Shown piece after piece: positions 1 to 9,273 of a DNA stretch of 64,000 nucleotides. Source of the stretch: Fibrivirga algicola. GTDB lineage: Bacteria > Bacteroidota > Bacteroidia > Cytophagales > Spirosomataceae. Within the stretch, counting starts at the first letter, position 1; every line of letters starts with the position of its first letter. The notes beneath the pieces were generated by a model. It did not search any database. It had not been told where the DNA came from and saw nothing but the letters and a program-made list of their open reading frames with translations. The DNA is taken from assembly GCF_011742925.1 (NCBI RefSeq), contig NZ_WAEL01000001.1, positions 310,001-374,000 of the forward strand, in the 5' to 3' direction. A program made the translations under genes and the position numbers.

Positions 1-116
1 CAATAACCAATTGGTTGTTTAGTCGCACAACTTCAAACGCTAAACGTCAAACCTCTAACTTTTTCAAGCTAATTTTGGCACTTCGTTGTTGATACGTTGA
101 ATCTCCTTGATTGTAT

Positions 117-1826
117 ATGGCAGAATTAATCCGAATGCCCAAAATGAGCGACACCATGACCGAAGGTGTGATCGCAGAATGGCATAAAAAAGTAGGCGAC
201 ACCGTAAAGTCGGGTGATGTGCTGGCTGAGGTTGAAACCGATAAGGCCACTATGGACCTGGAAGCCTACGATGAAGGTACGTTGCTCTTTATCGGCGTAG
301 AAAAAGGCCAGGCTGTGCCCATTGATGGCATTATTGCTGTAATCGGGCAGCAGGGTGAAGACTTTCAGGCATTGCTGTCCGGAAACTCAGGCGGTAGTGT
401 TGAGGCGGCGCCCAAAGCAGAAGAAACAATTAAGCCTGCTGATAACCCAGCGCCTAAAGAGGCCGACACAACACAGGTAAATACCAATATGGCTGATCCG
501 AAAGCCATATCGGCCGCCCCGGCTGAAGCGGTAAACGCCACGGTGATCCGGATGCCGAAGATGAGTGACACCATGACGGAAGGCACCATTGTGGCATGGC
601 ATAAGAAAGAAGGTGATACCGTAAAGTCAGGCGATGTGCTGGCTGAGGTTGAGACCGATAAAGCCACCATGGACCTGGAAGCCTACGAAGAAGGTACACT
701 CCTTTACATTGGCGTGAAAGAAGGTGACTCCGTAGCTGTTGATGCCGTCATTGCGGTTGTCGGTGAAAAAGGCGCCAATTTCAAAGTTCTGGTCGATGGT
801 AGCGGCGATGCTGCTCCGGCTGATCAGGCACCGGCAAGCGCACCGGCTGCTGCCGAAGCACCAGCCGAACAGGCACCGGCTCCGGCACAGAATGGTCATG
901 ATACCAATGGTCGGGTAAAAGCCTCGCCACTTGCCAAAGCCATTGCCGAACAGAAAGGCATCGACCTGCAGCAGGTTCACGGTACAGGTCCGGAAGGGCG
1001 TATCGTGAAGGCCGATGTAGAGTCGTTTAGCCCACAGGCGGCTGCCCCCGCAAAACCGGCTGCACAACCACAAGCTGCTCCGGCACCACAACCCGCTCCC
1101 GCGCAGGCAGCGCCGGCTCCTCAGCCCGCTGCCGCTGCTCCTGCTGGCGAGTACGAAGACGTACCTGTCAGCCAGATGCGCAAAACGATTGCCCGCCGCC
1201 TGAGCGAAAGCCTGTTTACGGCTCCGCACTTCTACCTGACCATGGAAATCAACATGGACAAGGCAATGGCGTTACGCGGTCAGGTAAACGCAGTTGCAAC
1301 GGCCAAGGTGTCGTTCAACGATTTCGTGATCAAAGCATCGGCCCTGGCGCTGAAACAGCACCCGAACGTGAACTCATCGTGGTTGGGTGATAAAATCCGG
1401 AAATACAGCTACGTCAACATCGGTGTAGCGGTAGCCGTTGATGAAGGCCTGCTAGTTCCTGTGGTTCGGAACGCCGACCAGAAAACCCTCTCGACCATTG
1501 CGGGCGAGGTGAAGGTGCTGGCTGGTAAAGCAAAAGAGAAAAAATTACAGCCTAAAGACTGGGAGGGAAGTACCTTCTCCATATCTAATCTGGGCATGTT
1601 TGGCATTGAGGAGTTCACCGCCATCATCAACCCACCCGATTCGTGCATTCTGGCCGTTGGGGCCATTAAGCAAACGGTGGTATTCGATGGCGAAACGCCG
1701 AAACCAGCCAACGTCATGAAGGTGACCCTCTCGTGCGACCACCGCGTGGTGGATGGAGCAACGGGGGCAGCTTTCCTGCAATCATTGAAAGGCTTCCTGG
1801 AAGATCCGATGAAGATGCTCGTGTAG
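117..1826 (+). CDS. aceF: Dihydrolipoamide acetyltransferase, E2 of pyruvate dehydrogenase
   Basis: This is the E2 core of the pyruvate dehydrogenase complex, which moves the acetyl group from lipoate to CoA in the cytoplasm. The 569-residue protein has two tandem lipoyl domains (about residues 1-80 and 143-225), each with the lipoylation motif ETDKATMD (first lysine at residue 43). An Ala/Pro-rich linker follows, then a peripheral subunit-binding domain (VKASPLAKAIAE), a second Ala/Pro linker, and a C-terminal catalytic domain with the active-site motif DHRVVDG. The two lipoyl-domain coding stretches are nearly the same DNA, which suggests internal duplication. I start at the ATG at 117 because it gives the usual MAELIRMPKM opening; a TTG two codons upstream is possible. 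The pyruvate dehydrogenase family is preferred over oxoglutarate E2 because of the two lipoyl domains and the linker style. Confidence 0.95.
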   Translation: MAELIRMPKMSDTMTEGVIAEWHKKVGDTVKSGDVLAEVETDKATMDLEAYDEGTLLFIGVEKGQAVPIDGIIAVIGQQGEDFQALLSGNSGGSVEAAPKAEETIKPADNPAPKEADTTQVNTNMADPKAISAAPAEAVNATVIRMPKMSDTMTEGTIVAWHKKEGDTVKSGDVLAEVETDKATMDLEAYEEGTLLYIGVKEGDSVAVDAVIAVVGEKGANFKVLVDGSGDAAPADQAPASAPAAAEAPAEQAPAPAQNGHDTNGRVKASPLAKAIAEQKGIDLQQVHGTGPEGRIVKADVESFSPQAAAPAKPAAQPQAAPAPQPAPAQAAPAPQPAAAAPAGEYEDVPVSQMRKTIARRLSESLFTAPHFYLTMEINMDKAMALRGQVNAVATAKVSFNDFVIKASALALKQHPNVNSSWLGDKIRKYSYVNIGVAVAVDEGLLVPVVRNADQKTLSTIAGEVKVLAGKAKEKKLQPKDWEGSTFSISNLGMFGIEEFTAIINPPDSCILAVGAIKQTVVFDGETPKPANVMKVTLSCDHRVVDGATGAAFLQSLKGFLEDPMKMLV

Positions 1827-1844
1827 GTACGTTGTACCTCTAAT

Positions 1845-1888
1845 ACCAAAAAGGCCGCCTCAGACTAGTCTGAGGCGGCCTTTTTGGT
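1845..1888. terminator. Perfect bidirectional hairpin terminator
   Basis: A perfect 44-nt palindrome (22-nt arms) lies between the convergent E2 and WecA-type genes. Its GC-rich core GGCCGCCTCAGA is flanked by A5 on one side and T5 on the other, so it can act as an intrinsic terminator for both strands. Confidence 0.9.
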
Positions 1889-1904
1889 TAAAGTTAATAG
1901 CGGC

Positions 1905-3125
1905 TTAGAGCAGATCGGTGATGCGGCGACCATCGCGGCCTGTCACGGCACTCTGAAATTCGCGGCGAAGCGCAGCCATGCGACGACGTGGATGTGTTGA
2001 CATGAAAACAGCCCGCATTTTCAGGAGTGAGCCCATGAACAGGTAACCGAAAAACGAAGCAATCAAAATGATCAGTGACAGCGAGTTCGAAATGTTCTGG
2101 TGCAGGAACAGAAACAGCAGCGTGTTCAACAACGATGCCCCACATAGCACAACGGTAGCCCCGGCATGCGTTAACCCGTTGTCGAGCAAAATATGGTGCA
2201 TGTGATTTCGGTCGGCCGAGAAAGGTGACTTGCCGTTGAGCAGCCGCACCATAAATACGCGCAACGTATCGAAGATAGGAATGATCAGCACCACAATGGC
2301 GATAATCGGTGCGTTGAAGAAGGCGCGTGGTTCGAAGCGATAAGCAGCGTTGAGATTAACGAAGCGCACGGCAAAGAAGGCCAGAAAAAAGCCGATCAGC
2401 AGTGACCCTGTGTTGCCCATGAAAATCTTGCTGGTCTTCGAAAAGTTGAACCGCAGAAAGCCAACCAGACCGCCCGATAGCGCAAAAGCCATAGTAGCCA
2501 TGGCATAGTGTTCTGAGAGCAGAAACCAGCTGCCAAACGTCAGCGATGCGATAGTAGCAATACCTCCCGCCAGTCCGTCGATCCCGTCAATAAGGTTAAT
2601 GGCGTTGGTGAGGGCAATAAAAACAAAGCAGGTAAGCAGGATACTCACTACATCGGCGATGTGGTGAAAGCCCATGATGCCATAGAGGTAATCCAGTTTC
2701 AGATCGCCCAGAAAAATCAGGCTGGAAGCACTTAGTAACTGGAACAGAATTTTCTTATTTGGATCAATGCCTACGAGGTCGTCTTTCATACCGATGAAAA
2801 ACAGAATCGACGCGCCTACAATCGACAGGTTCGTGCAGTAAAGATCGGGCTGGTCATTGATTGGCCACACGAAGTAACTAATCAGAACGGACGCGAAGAT
2901 GGCGACACCACCAAAGGTGGGAGTTGGTACCTTGTGGGCCCGGCGGGCATCGTCGGGACTTTCCATCAGCGATTTCATCTCGGTAATTTTGATGATCACC
3001 GGAATCGACACCACAGCTACGAAGCTAGCTACCAGAAAAGCCATTATCGCGTGGTAAAGCCCCTGTTGAAAGGCGGCCTCGGCCAGCTTCTGCTGTATGT
3101 AGGCAAGTAGTAGGTCAGGATTCAT
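1905..3125 (-). CDS. WecA/TagO-type undecaprenyl-phosphate GlcNAc-1-phosphate transferase
   Basis: This polytopic inner-membrane enzyme of the MraY/WecA superfamily is expected to transfer a sugar-1-phosphate from a UDP-sugar to undecaprenyl phosphate, the first step of surface polysaccharide synthesis. The 406-residue protein has about ten hydrophobic segments. Family motifs are visible: HKVPTPTFGG near residue 64, the DD pair at 115-116 (MKDDLVGIDP), NAINLIDGIDGLAGG near 174-188, MGNTGSLLIGF, and the late HMHHILLDNG. It lies at the end of a minus-strand block with two glycosyltransferases and a sugar acetyltransferase, which supports a role in starting a glycan repeat unit. The exact sugar cannot be told from sequence. 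Confidence 0.88.
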   Translation of the reverse strand: MNPDLLLAYIQQKLAEAAFQQGLYHAIMAFLVASFVAVVSIPVIIKITEMKSLMESPDDARRAHKVPTPTFGGVAIFASVLISYFVWPINDQPDLYCTNLSIVGASILFFIGMKDDLVGIDPNKKILFQLLSASSLIFLGDLKLDYLYGIMGFHHIADVVSILLTCFVFIALTNAINLIDGIDGLAGGIATIASLTFGSWFLLSEHYAMATMAFALSGGLVGFLRFNFSKTSKIFMGNTGSLLIGFFLAFFAVRFVNLNAAYRFEPRAFFNAPIIAIVVLIIPIFDTLRVFMVRLLNGKSPFSADRNHMHHILLDNGLTHAGATVVLCGASLLNTLLFLFLHQNISNSLSLIILIASFFGYLFMGSLLKMRAVFMSTHPRRRMAALRREFQSAVTGRDGRRITDLL

Positions 3126-3254
3126 AGTAAATTCTGTTGCTGAATGGGAAGCTGTTACTGGGTACTGAACTAATACTCAGCCTACAAAAATTGTACTTTT
3201 TATGTTAAGGACAAGCCTGGTTACTCAATGTTTAACTTGCGCTTATCAAACGGC

Positions 3255-4010
3255 CTACAGCTTTCGTTGCAGGAATTGCCCAATTTTACGGAGTGGTTTT
3301 AGCCATAAAGTAAACAGACCAGGCCTGATTGAGTTCATTTGCCACGCTACCCGATCTTCACGGTTAGCGCGAAGCCGATTGATCAGACTGCTGTTACTGA
3401 CGCCACCAAGTCGCATCACTACTACCACCTCGTTTAAATAAGCGACCCGAATCTGGTGCTTGTGGACGAACCGCAGCATGAGTTCATAATCGGCCGCTGA
3501 TCGCAGGCTGGTTGTGAAATAGCCATGCTGCCGGTATACGCTGGCCCGTACGAAGAAGGTGGGGTGGGGGGGCATCCAGCCCCGCAGAAAGGCACCTGGT
3601 TTGTAGGTACCTGCCTGCCAGTACCGGGTGACTTTGTCGGGGGCGTGGCGTTGAGCATAAACCAGATCCCCGTATACTGCATCTGCTTCGTGTTGCTCGA
3701 ATAGGGCGACAATCCGGTTGATGATATCCGTGTGCCGGTATAAGTCATCAGCGTTCAGGATGCCGATAACGTCGCCCGTGGCCCGCTGGATGCCTTTGTT
3801 CATAGCGTCGTACAAGCCCTGGTCAGGTTCAGAGATAAACTGACTGATTCGGTCGCCGTACCGTTCTACGATCGCCTGCGTGCCGTCTGTCGAAGCCCCA
3901 TCAACGATGATGTATTCGATAGACGGGTACGTCTGGGCCAATACCGATTCAATGGCCTCGGCAATCGTTTCGGCTCCGTTGTACACCACCGTAATAATCG
4001 ATACCGTCAT
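3255..4010 (-). CDS. Family 2 glycosyltransferase
   Basis: This is a GT-A fold glycosyltransferase of 251 residues, predicted to add one sugar to a lipid-linked glycan on the cytoplasmic membrane face. It opens with the typical MTVSIITVVYNGAETI strand, has the acidic IIVDGASTDGT motif near residues 34-44, and the DxD-like LNADDLY near residue 85. There is no obvious membrane segment. Its ATG overlaps the stop of the WcaF-like gene by four bases (4007-4010), so the two are probably translationally coupled. Its style is closest to WcaA/WcaE-type colanic acid transferases, but donor and acceptor are unknown. Confidence 0.87.
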   Translation of the reverse strand: MTVSIITVVYNGAETIAEAIESVLAQTYPSIEYIIVDGASTDGTQAIVERYGDRISQFISEPDQGLYDAMNKGIQRATGDVIGILNADDLYRHTDIINRIVALFEQHEADAVYGDLVYAQRHAPDKVTRYWQAGTYKPGAFLRGWMPPHPTFFVRASVYRQHGYFTTSLRSAADYELMLRFVHKHQIRVAYLNEVVVVMRLGGVSNSSLINRLRANREDRVAWQMNSIRPGLFTLWLKPLRKIGQFLQRKL

Positions 4011-4597
4011 GAGTTAATGATGCGCTTGCGAACAGCAACCGCCGGGTTACCCTGGTAAATAGTGTATGACTCCATGGCTCGGGTAGCCACAGAACCAACC
4101 GCCAGAATGGCGTGTGAAGCCACTCGCACACCTGGACAAACCGTGGCTTTCGCCCCAATCCAGGCTCCATCTTCCAGATCAATAGCCGCAACCTTTAAAT
4201 CGAATGTAGCTGACCGGTAGTCGTGGTTCCCGGTGAGCAGCATGGCTCCCTGAGATAGACAAACATGGTTGCCAATGGTCACTTGCGTAAGGTTATCAAT
4301 CCAGACACCTTCGCCAATCCAGACGTGACTGCCAATGGAAAGTAACCACGGATACTTGATGTTGACGGCCGGCTTTATCGTAACATCCGCCCCAACGGTT
4401 GCACCAAAAGCCCGCAGTAAACGGACTTTCAAACCAGAAGGTAGGGGGGCGTAAGAATTGAAAAGCCAGGCGTTGGTGAAATGCCAGAGCAGGATCTTCC
4501 AGCGGGGGCCGGGCCGAAACCAATCGTTATTATACCGCGACAGGTCCGTTTTGCCCAGATTATCGTACGCCGGTTGTAAGGTCTCTTCCGTACTCAT
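4007..4597 (-). CDS. WcaF-type sugar O-acetyltransferase (left-handed beta helix)
   Basis: This predicted acetyl-CoA-dependent acetyltransferase of about 196 residues would acetylate a sugar in the exopolysaccharide unit. After an N-terminal helical part (YNNDWFRPGPRWKILLWHF) there are hexapeptide-type repeats (VGADVTIKPAVNIKYPWLL, IGSHVWIGEGVWIDN, IGNHVCLSQGAMLL) and the catalytic-type histidine in TGNHDYRS. The ending NPAVAVRKR is typical of the WcaF group. I prefer the ATG at 4597 over an upstream TTG at 4612. Either start lies inside the 3' end of the upstream glycosyltransferase gene, so the cluster is tightly coupled. Confidence 0.85.
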   Translation of the reverse strand: MSTEETLQPAYDNLGKTDLSRYNNDWFRPGPRWKILLWHFTNAWLFNSYAPLPSGLKVRLLRAFGATVGADVTIKPAVNIKYPWLLSIGSHVWIGEGVWIDNLTQVTIGNHVCLSQGAMLLTGNHDYRSATFDLKVAAIDLEDGAWIGAKATVCPGVRVASHAILAVGSVATRAMESYTIYQGNPAVAVRKRIINS

Positions 4598-5489
4598 CTT
4601 TGAAGTAAGCAATAATGGCTCCTTTGTCGTGGCCAGCTCTGTTATAGACCTCCATCAGTTTGGCGTCGACCAGAAAGCGATACCAAAGGCCCTGTAAGAA
4701 ATGCCAGACAAATCCCTTGCGTCCGTCCAGGAAGCCGAGCTGAACAACGTACCTGAACAGGAAGTAGATGATCGGGCGGGTGAAGAGAGGCAGCGTGGCG
4801 TATTTCTCTTTTAGATACCGTTTACGTTCCTCCTGCGCACCAAATAAGCGGGGAGCAACCCGGGCAGTATCGTCAAAATTATACCGGATGTTCAACAGGT
4901 CGATAACCTCACGGGTGGCGTAATTATTGTGCTTTTGCGTCCACCAGGTTAGGTTATTGAGGTTGTGGTCAACCAGATCGTGATTGAATTGAATGGTTTT
5001 GGCCGGGCCGCTGGGTTGTTTGTCGAGCTTAATATGCTCATCCATCCACGTTTGCTCGCATATACCTTGCCCCTGCCGCCATAGCCGCAACAGCCAGATC
5101 GGATAGTAGCCGCCGTGCCGAATCCATTGGTTCATAAACATAACCCGGCGCTTCACATAAATGCCGCTGACATCCGCTGGCACGGTAGCCAACCGCTCGT
5201 TTATTTCAGTAGCAAGCTCAGGTAAAATGTATTCGTCGGCATCCATTCGCATCAGCCAGTCAGTACGAAAGGGCGTGTGGGTAATCCCGTAGTTGAACTG
5301 TACAGCGTAGGTCGACCAGGGGTTTTGCACCACTACCGCACCCATAGATCGGGCGATTTCAACGGTGCGATCGGTTGAATACGAGTCAACGATAAAGACC
5401 TGGCTGGTTATTGGTTGCAGGCTGGCTAAACAGCGGGCGATGTGTTTTTCCTCGTTGTGAGTGAGAATAATTACGGACAAGCCGCTCAT
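4560..5489 (-). CDS. Family 2 glycosyltransferase, KdtX/WaaE-like
   Basis: This 309-residue GT-A glycosyltransferase opens with LSVIILTHNEEKHI and carries the VDSYSTDRT motif and the metal-binding LMRMDADEYI segment. The pattern of an EE pair after the HN motif and the DADE box resembles the WaaE/KdtX branch that acts on core or capsule sugars, and this is inference only. It is the first gene of the minus-strand block 5489-1905, followed by the acetyltransferase with a 38-base overlap. The promoter should lie in the 450-base gap upstream. Confidence 0.85.
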   Translation of the reverse strand: MSGLSVIILTHNEEKHIARCLASLQPITSQVFIVDSYSTDRTVEIARSMGAVVVQNPWSTYAVQFNYGITHTPFRTDWLMRMDADEYILPELATEINERLATVPADVSGIYVKRRVMFMNQWIRHGGYYPIWLLRLWRQGQGICEQTWMDEHIKLDKQPSGPAKTIQFNHDLVDHNLNNLTWWTQKHNNYATREVIDLLNIRYNFDDTARVAPRLFGAQEERKRYLKEKYATLPLFTRPIIYFLFRYVVQLGFLDGRKGFVWHFLQGLWYRFLVDAKLMEVYNRAGHDKGAIIAYFKDEYGRDLTTGVR

Positions 5490-5940
5490 AAAAGACCGTT
5501 TAAGGAAAAGCAGTTATTTTCTGCCTGACATGCTATAACTCCGTTTTTGCTAACTGAGTATCGAGTGCATGCGCTTCCACCGAAAAAAAATAAGTCTGCA
5601 ATTTTAGCTCAAAAATATCACTTTATGAAGTCGGGCTTTCTATCCGGTCAGTAATGTGACGGAGCGGCTTAGTGTCGGCTAGCCACCACGTACCCGAGCA
5701 AAACAACCGGCCGGGTGTATAAAATCAGGTACTAAAAGGTCAGTTATGAGACAGAAATTCCACACCCTGGCGGGGTCTTTTTCATCATAGTCTGATAGGT
5801 TAGTTTCCTTAAGTAAAAAGGCGTACCGTTGACTAAAATTTGAGTGGTTTCCTGGCCAGCTAGTCTGTGCGCTGGTCGACTCATGACAAATTCGGCATGC
5901 GTATTGTGCACAGTGCATTAAAGCCATTCCTATCAACGTT
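5490..5940. other. Divergent intergenic region between glycosyltransferase genes
   Basis: This 451-base gap separates the minus-strand glycan block from the plus-strand glycosyltransferase at 5941, so it should hold two promoters. I see an A-rich patch near 5583-5600 and no clean TAnnTTTG element. An 85-codon open frame on the minus strand (5679-5936) has no recognisable features and I do not call it. Confidence 0.5.
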
Positions 5941-6924
5941 ATGAGTCCTTATTTCACGATCGTGATACCCACTGCAAATCGGCCTGCTGAGCTTGTTAAC
6001 TGCTTACAGGCAATTGGACAGCAACAGTTGTCGCGTGAGCAGTTTGAAGTAGTAATTGTCGATGATGCCAATCAGGCAGAAACAGCGGCATTAGTGGCGG
6101 CATTTGCGCGAACCAGCCATATTGAAGCGAGGTACCTGGCGCAACCACGTGCGACGGGGCTGGCTGCGGCCCGCAACCGAGGGTGGCGCGCAGCCCGTGG
6201 GCAATTCATTGCGTTTACCGATGATGATTGCCTGCCGCAGCCAGGCTGGCTGCTGGCTGCCCAGCGGATGTTTATGCGGGGCGCGCAGGTCGTGACAGGC
6301 ACCGTACGCACAAGCCGACCTGTCCACCAGGCCGGTGCTCGGCGAACGATGAATCGGGTTGTCGAAACAAGCGATTTCCTAACGGCAAACTGTTTCTGTC
6401 AGGCGGCAGCGCTCCGTCGGGTGGGAGGTTTTGAAGAATCGTTTGATCTGGCCTGGCGGGTCGATGCCGATCTTCAGTTCAAGCTGCTCGAAATAGGTGT
6501 TCCCATCCTAAAGTGTCCCGAAGCAACCGTTGTTCGACCGTTTCGAGCCGCTAACCGCTACGCATTGCTGACCAACGAACGACGGAATCGCTATGATGCG
6601 CTGCTCTACAAGCGACACCCCGATCTGTTCCGGCAACGAATGCCGCGCGACGAAATGATGGTACTGCGCTATTACACAACAATTGTCTGTCTGGTGCTGG
6701 CGGCAGGTGCATCGGTGGCCGGGTACGTTCCGCTGCTGGCAGTCAGCCTGTTCCTGTACGTCGGCCTGACCGGTTGGCTGGCCGTCGAGCGCTGGCCCGC
6801 TGCCTCTGAATCAGGTACGTGGGAAACTGCAAAAGAAGTACTGCTGACGGCCTTGGCCACTCCATTCTTATCGGTGTTCTGGCGTCTCTACGGCTCGGTC
6901 AAATACCGGGTGTTGTACTTATAA
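5941..6924 (+). CDS. Family 2 glycosyltransferase with C-terminal membrane segments
   Basis: This 327-residue glycosyltransferase opens with YFTIVIPTANRPAELVNCL, followed by VVIVDDANQAE and the DxD-type AFTDDDCLPQPGW box. The pattern RATGLAAARNRG before the DDD box is usual in GT2 enzymes acting on surface polysaccharides. Two hydrophobic stretches near the C-terminus (about 240-275 and 290-315) suggest membrane anchoring. It stands alone on the plus strand beside the minus-strand glycan genes, with which it probably shares a pathway. Its stop codon lies inside the first bases of a large palindrome. Confidence 0.85.
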   Translation: MSPYFTIVIPTANRPAELVNCLQAIGQQQLSREQFEVVIVDDANQAETAALVAAFARTSHIEARYLAQPRATGLAAARNRGWRAARGQFIAFTDDDCLPQPGWLLAAQRMFMRGAQVVTGTVRTSRPVHQAGARRTMNRVVETSDFLTANCFCQAAALRRVGGFEESFDLAWRVDADLQFKLLEIGVPILKCPEATVVRPFRAANRYALLTNERRNRYDALLYKRHPDLFRQRMPRDEMMVLRYYTTIVCLVLAAGASVAGYVPLLAVSLFLYVGLTGWLAVERWPAASESGTWETAKEVLLTALATPFLSVFWRLYGSVKYRVLYL

Positions 6925-7049
6925 GCGTAGTCTGGAAAGTCGTGTAGGGGTAGTACCGAGTCTGGCTAGTCTGCTTTGTGTTGCTTACGCTTCCTACAGA
7001 CTAGCCAGACTCGGTACTACCCCTACACGATTTTCCAGACTACGCTTAT
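6921..7049. repeat. 53-bp-arm intergenic palindrome spanning both stop codons
   Basis: The arms 6921-6973 and 6997-7049 are inverted copies with one mismatch, around a 23-base loop. The plus-strand stop (6922-6924) and the minus-strand stop of the aminopeptidase gene (7046-7048) both fall in the outermost bases of the arms. There is no T-tract. It contains AGTCTGGAAAGTC (6929-6941), found also at 43115-43127, and AGTACCGAGTCTGG (6952-6965), found also at 57300-57313. It probably folds into a very stable RNA hairpin at the 3' end of both transcripts. Confidence 0.9.
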
Positions 7050-8467
7050 CGACTGAGGAAATCGATCAAAAGCCGGATGCCGTAGGCTGTAGCGTTCTTT
7101 TGCTGACCGAATTCCGTATCGGCAAAGGCCATGCCGGCAATGTCGAGGTGGGCCCAGGCGGGGTGCTTCTCGGTGAATACCTCCAAAAACTTGGCCGCAG
7201 CAATGGCACCGTTGATTGGCTTGCCACTGTAATTTTTTACATCCGCCACGTCAGAGGTCAGGTCGTCTTTGTAGACATCCCAGAGGGGCAGTCGCCATAG
7301 TCGTTCACCGGTGCGATCACCTGCGGCCTGTAACTGTGTCGATAGCTCATCGTTCTGCGTAAACAAACCACCGGCCTGATAGCCCAACGCGGCAATGACA
7401 TTACCCGTCAGCGTGGCCAGATCGATCAGTACGTCGGGCTGAATGTGGCGAACCATGTGGCCCAGTCCATCGGCGAGGATCACGCGGCCTTCGGCGTCGG
7501 TATCAATAATTTCGATGGTCTTGCCCAGGTACGACGTAATCACGTCGCCGGGTTTGGTGGCCATGCCATCTACCACGTTTTCGGTGGTTGGTATTACGCC
7601 CACCACGCGACGGGGTAGTTTCAGTCGGGCGGCTGCTTCCAACGTACCCAGCACCGCTGCCGCGCCTCCCATGTCGCTTTTCATCAGGTGCATATTGGCC
7701 GATGGCTTTATGGAGAGGCCTCCCGTGTCGAATGTCACTCCTTTGCCGACCAGCCCCACGGTCGAGCCTGTAGCGTGTTCGGGGTTATAATCCAGCACGA
7801 GCAGCATCGGCGGATTTTCGCTGCCCTGTCCCACACTCAACAGAGCGTTATAGCCCTGTCGCGCCAGTTCGTCGTGGTCCAGCACAGTTACGCTGTAGCC
7901 ATGTTCCCGGCCCGAAGCCACCGCCCAGTCGGCCAGTACCTGCGGGGTCTTGTAGTTCGAGGGGGCGTTCATCAGATCGAGCATGGCTCGCTGGGCATCC
8001 CAGATAATCAGGGCCTTGTCAATGGCCTGCTGGGCGGCTTCCCGGTCCGTCTCGGCTACAGCCAGGTGAAACGTACCTACCGGGCTGTAGAAGGGAGCCA
8101 GTTCCGGCGTAGTGGTTTGGTAGAGTTTCAGGTTGTAGCCGCCTGCCAACGTACCCAGCACAATAGCCTCAACAACGTCTGTGGGCAGGCCGCTGACGTC
8201 TGTAGTTACTACGTCGGGCAGTTTGCCTTTCTGTGTGTAGGTCAGTTTCCGGAAAGCACGCAGGTAATCCTGGCTGGTTGGCGTTTCGCCTAAACCCAGC
8301 AGCCAGTTCCGCTGTCCGTCGGCGGCGTAAAGTAATTGAGTTTCGTGGAGGTCGCCCTTGAAATCGCCCTGTGCCGCCTGAGCTATGTTGGGCAATGGCT
8401 GACCTTTTAGAATGGGCCAGATAACGGCCGCTGCTGCAGGGGCATTAGTGTGCAGATGAATGCGCAT
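7046..8467 (-). CDS. pepA: Leucyl aminopeptidase (M17 family)
   Basis: This cytosolic dizinc aminopeptidase removes N-terminal residues from peptides. The 473-residue protein has the M17 C-terminal catalytic domain: VGKGVTFDTGGLSIKP with the metal-binding Lys and Asp, MKSDMGGAAAVLG, and the signature DTDAEGRVILADGL. The N-terminal half is the more variable M17 regulatory domain. I choose the ATG at 8467 (MRIHLH) over an in-frame GTG at 8500, since an AGGA-like stretch precedes it. It ends inside the large palindrome at 6921-7049. The membrane-protein gene upstream ends about 40 bases away, so the two may be co-transcribed. Confidence 0.92.
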   Translation of the reverse strand: MRIHLHTNAPAAAAVIWPILKGQPLPNIAQAAQGDFKGDLHETQLLYAADGQRNWLLGLGETPTSQDYLRAFRKLTYTQKGKLPDVVTTDVSGLPTDVVEAIVLGTLAGGYNLKLYQTTTPELAPFYSPVGTFHLAVAETDREAAQQAIDKALIIWDAQRAMLDLMNAPSNYKTPQVLADWAVASGREHGYSVTVLDHDELARQGYNALLSVGQGSENPPMLLVLDYNPEHATGSTVGLVGKGVTFDTGGLSIKPSANMHLMKSDMGGAAAVLGTLEAAARLKLPRRVVGVIPTTENVVDGMATKPGDVITSYLGKTIEIIDTDAEGRVILADGLGHMVRHIQPDVLIDLATLTGNVIAALGYQAGGLFTQNDELSTQLQAAGDRTGERLWRLPLWDVYKDDLTSDVADVKNYSGKPINGAIAAAKFLEVFTEKHPAWAHLDIAGMAFADTEFGQQKNATAYGIRLLIDFLSR

Positions 8468-8506
8468 GGGGTTGTTGTTCCTGTAAGGTGTTGCAGCCAC
8501 TGCGGG

Positions 8507-9259
8507 TTACGCGGATTTGCTGACAATGAAATTGATCGTTCCGTTGATGAGTAAAGCGAAGAAAAACGATTCGGCAATGGAAAACCGGGGCAGAAAAAAA
8601 GCCTGAAGAAACAGAAACGTGGTGAAGCCCAGCAGGCCCATCACGATGCCCCGCAGCGTGATGATGGAGGAACTACTTCCCTGAAGGTAATGCGTGAATA
8701 CCGCCAGAATCGACGTGATAATGGGAAATGGCGTTAGAATGCCGCTCCAGGTTGGACCCAGCACCGCCGCCAGACCGGTGATGACCACCACAAATAACGT
8801 GGCCACGACCATGCGAATAGGTAGGTCATACGGCAACCGTTTTATGGCCGTTGTCGCTATGGCCGGTTTTGGAAAGTGGCGCAACGTGAGCAACACGCTA
8901 CCCATCACAATGCCGTAACTCGGCAGTAAGGCCAGATCGATGGTGGTGAATAGCAGGGCAATGGCAACAAAAACGGCGTAAGCAATCAGCAAGGTCCAGA
9001 TGCCGCTCAAGTGGGGAGCTAACCGGGCGTAGCAGTAGCAGAAACCAACCAGCGCCGCAATGCCGATCAGGATGCCCGGTACGGCCTGAATGCCGAAGGC
9101 TTTACCGCGTTCGAGAATCAGAAACAGCAGAATTGGCCCGGCGATCCACGGCAAACTGGCAATTAACCCGCCAGCCTGATGCCCCCACCGCCGACTGACA
9201 AGCGTGACCAGCCCGATCACAAGCGGCATGAGTGTTACCTTGAGGAGCAGGATAGTCAT
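8507..9259 (-). CDS. Polytopic membrane protein of unknown function
   Basis: This 250-residue protein is almost wholly hydrophobic, with about eight predicted membrane segments. The opening MTILLLKVTLMPLVIGLVTL is followed by a short basic loop (SRRWGHQAGG) and then long apolar runs. I cannot place it in a named family with certainty; a GlpM-like or small permease-like fold is possible. It lies between thyA, 14 bases upstream in the transcription sense, and the aminopeptidase gene, so it is probably part of one operon with thyA. Confidence 0.75.
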   Translation of the reverse strand: MTILLLKVTLMPLVIGLVTLVSRRWGHQAGGLIASLPWIAGPILLFLILERGKAFGIQAVPGILIGIAALVGFCYCYARLAPHLSGIWTLLIAYAVFVAIALLFTTIDLALLPSYGIVMGSVLLTLRHFPKPAIATTAIKRLPYDLPIRMVVATLFVVVITGLAAVLGPTWSGILTPFPIITSILAVFTHYLQGSSSSIITLRGIVMGLLGFTTFLFLQAFFLPRFSIAESFFFALLINGTINFIVSKSA

Positions 9260-9273
9260 GGAAAAACAGAACG

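Noticed and set aside
5679-5936. 85-codon minus-strand frame in the glycosyltransferase gap
   Set aside because: No signal, membrane segment or domain, and it fills a divergent promoter region; coding is unlikely.
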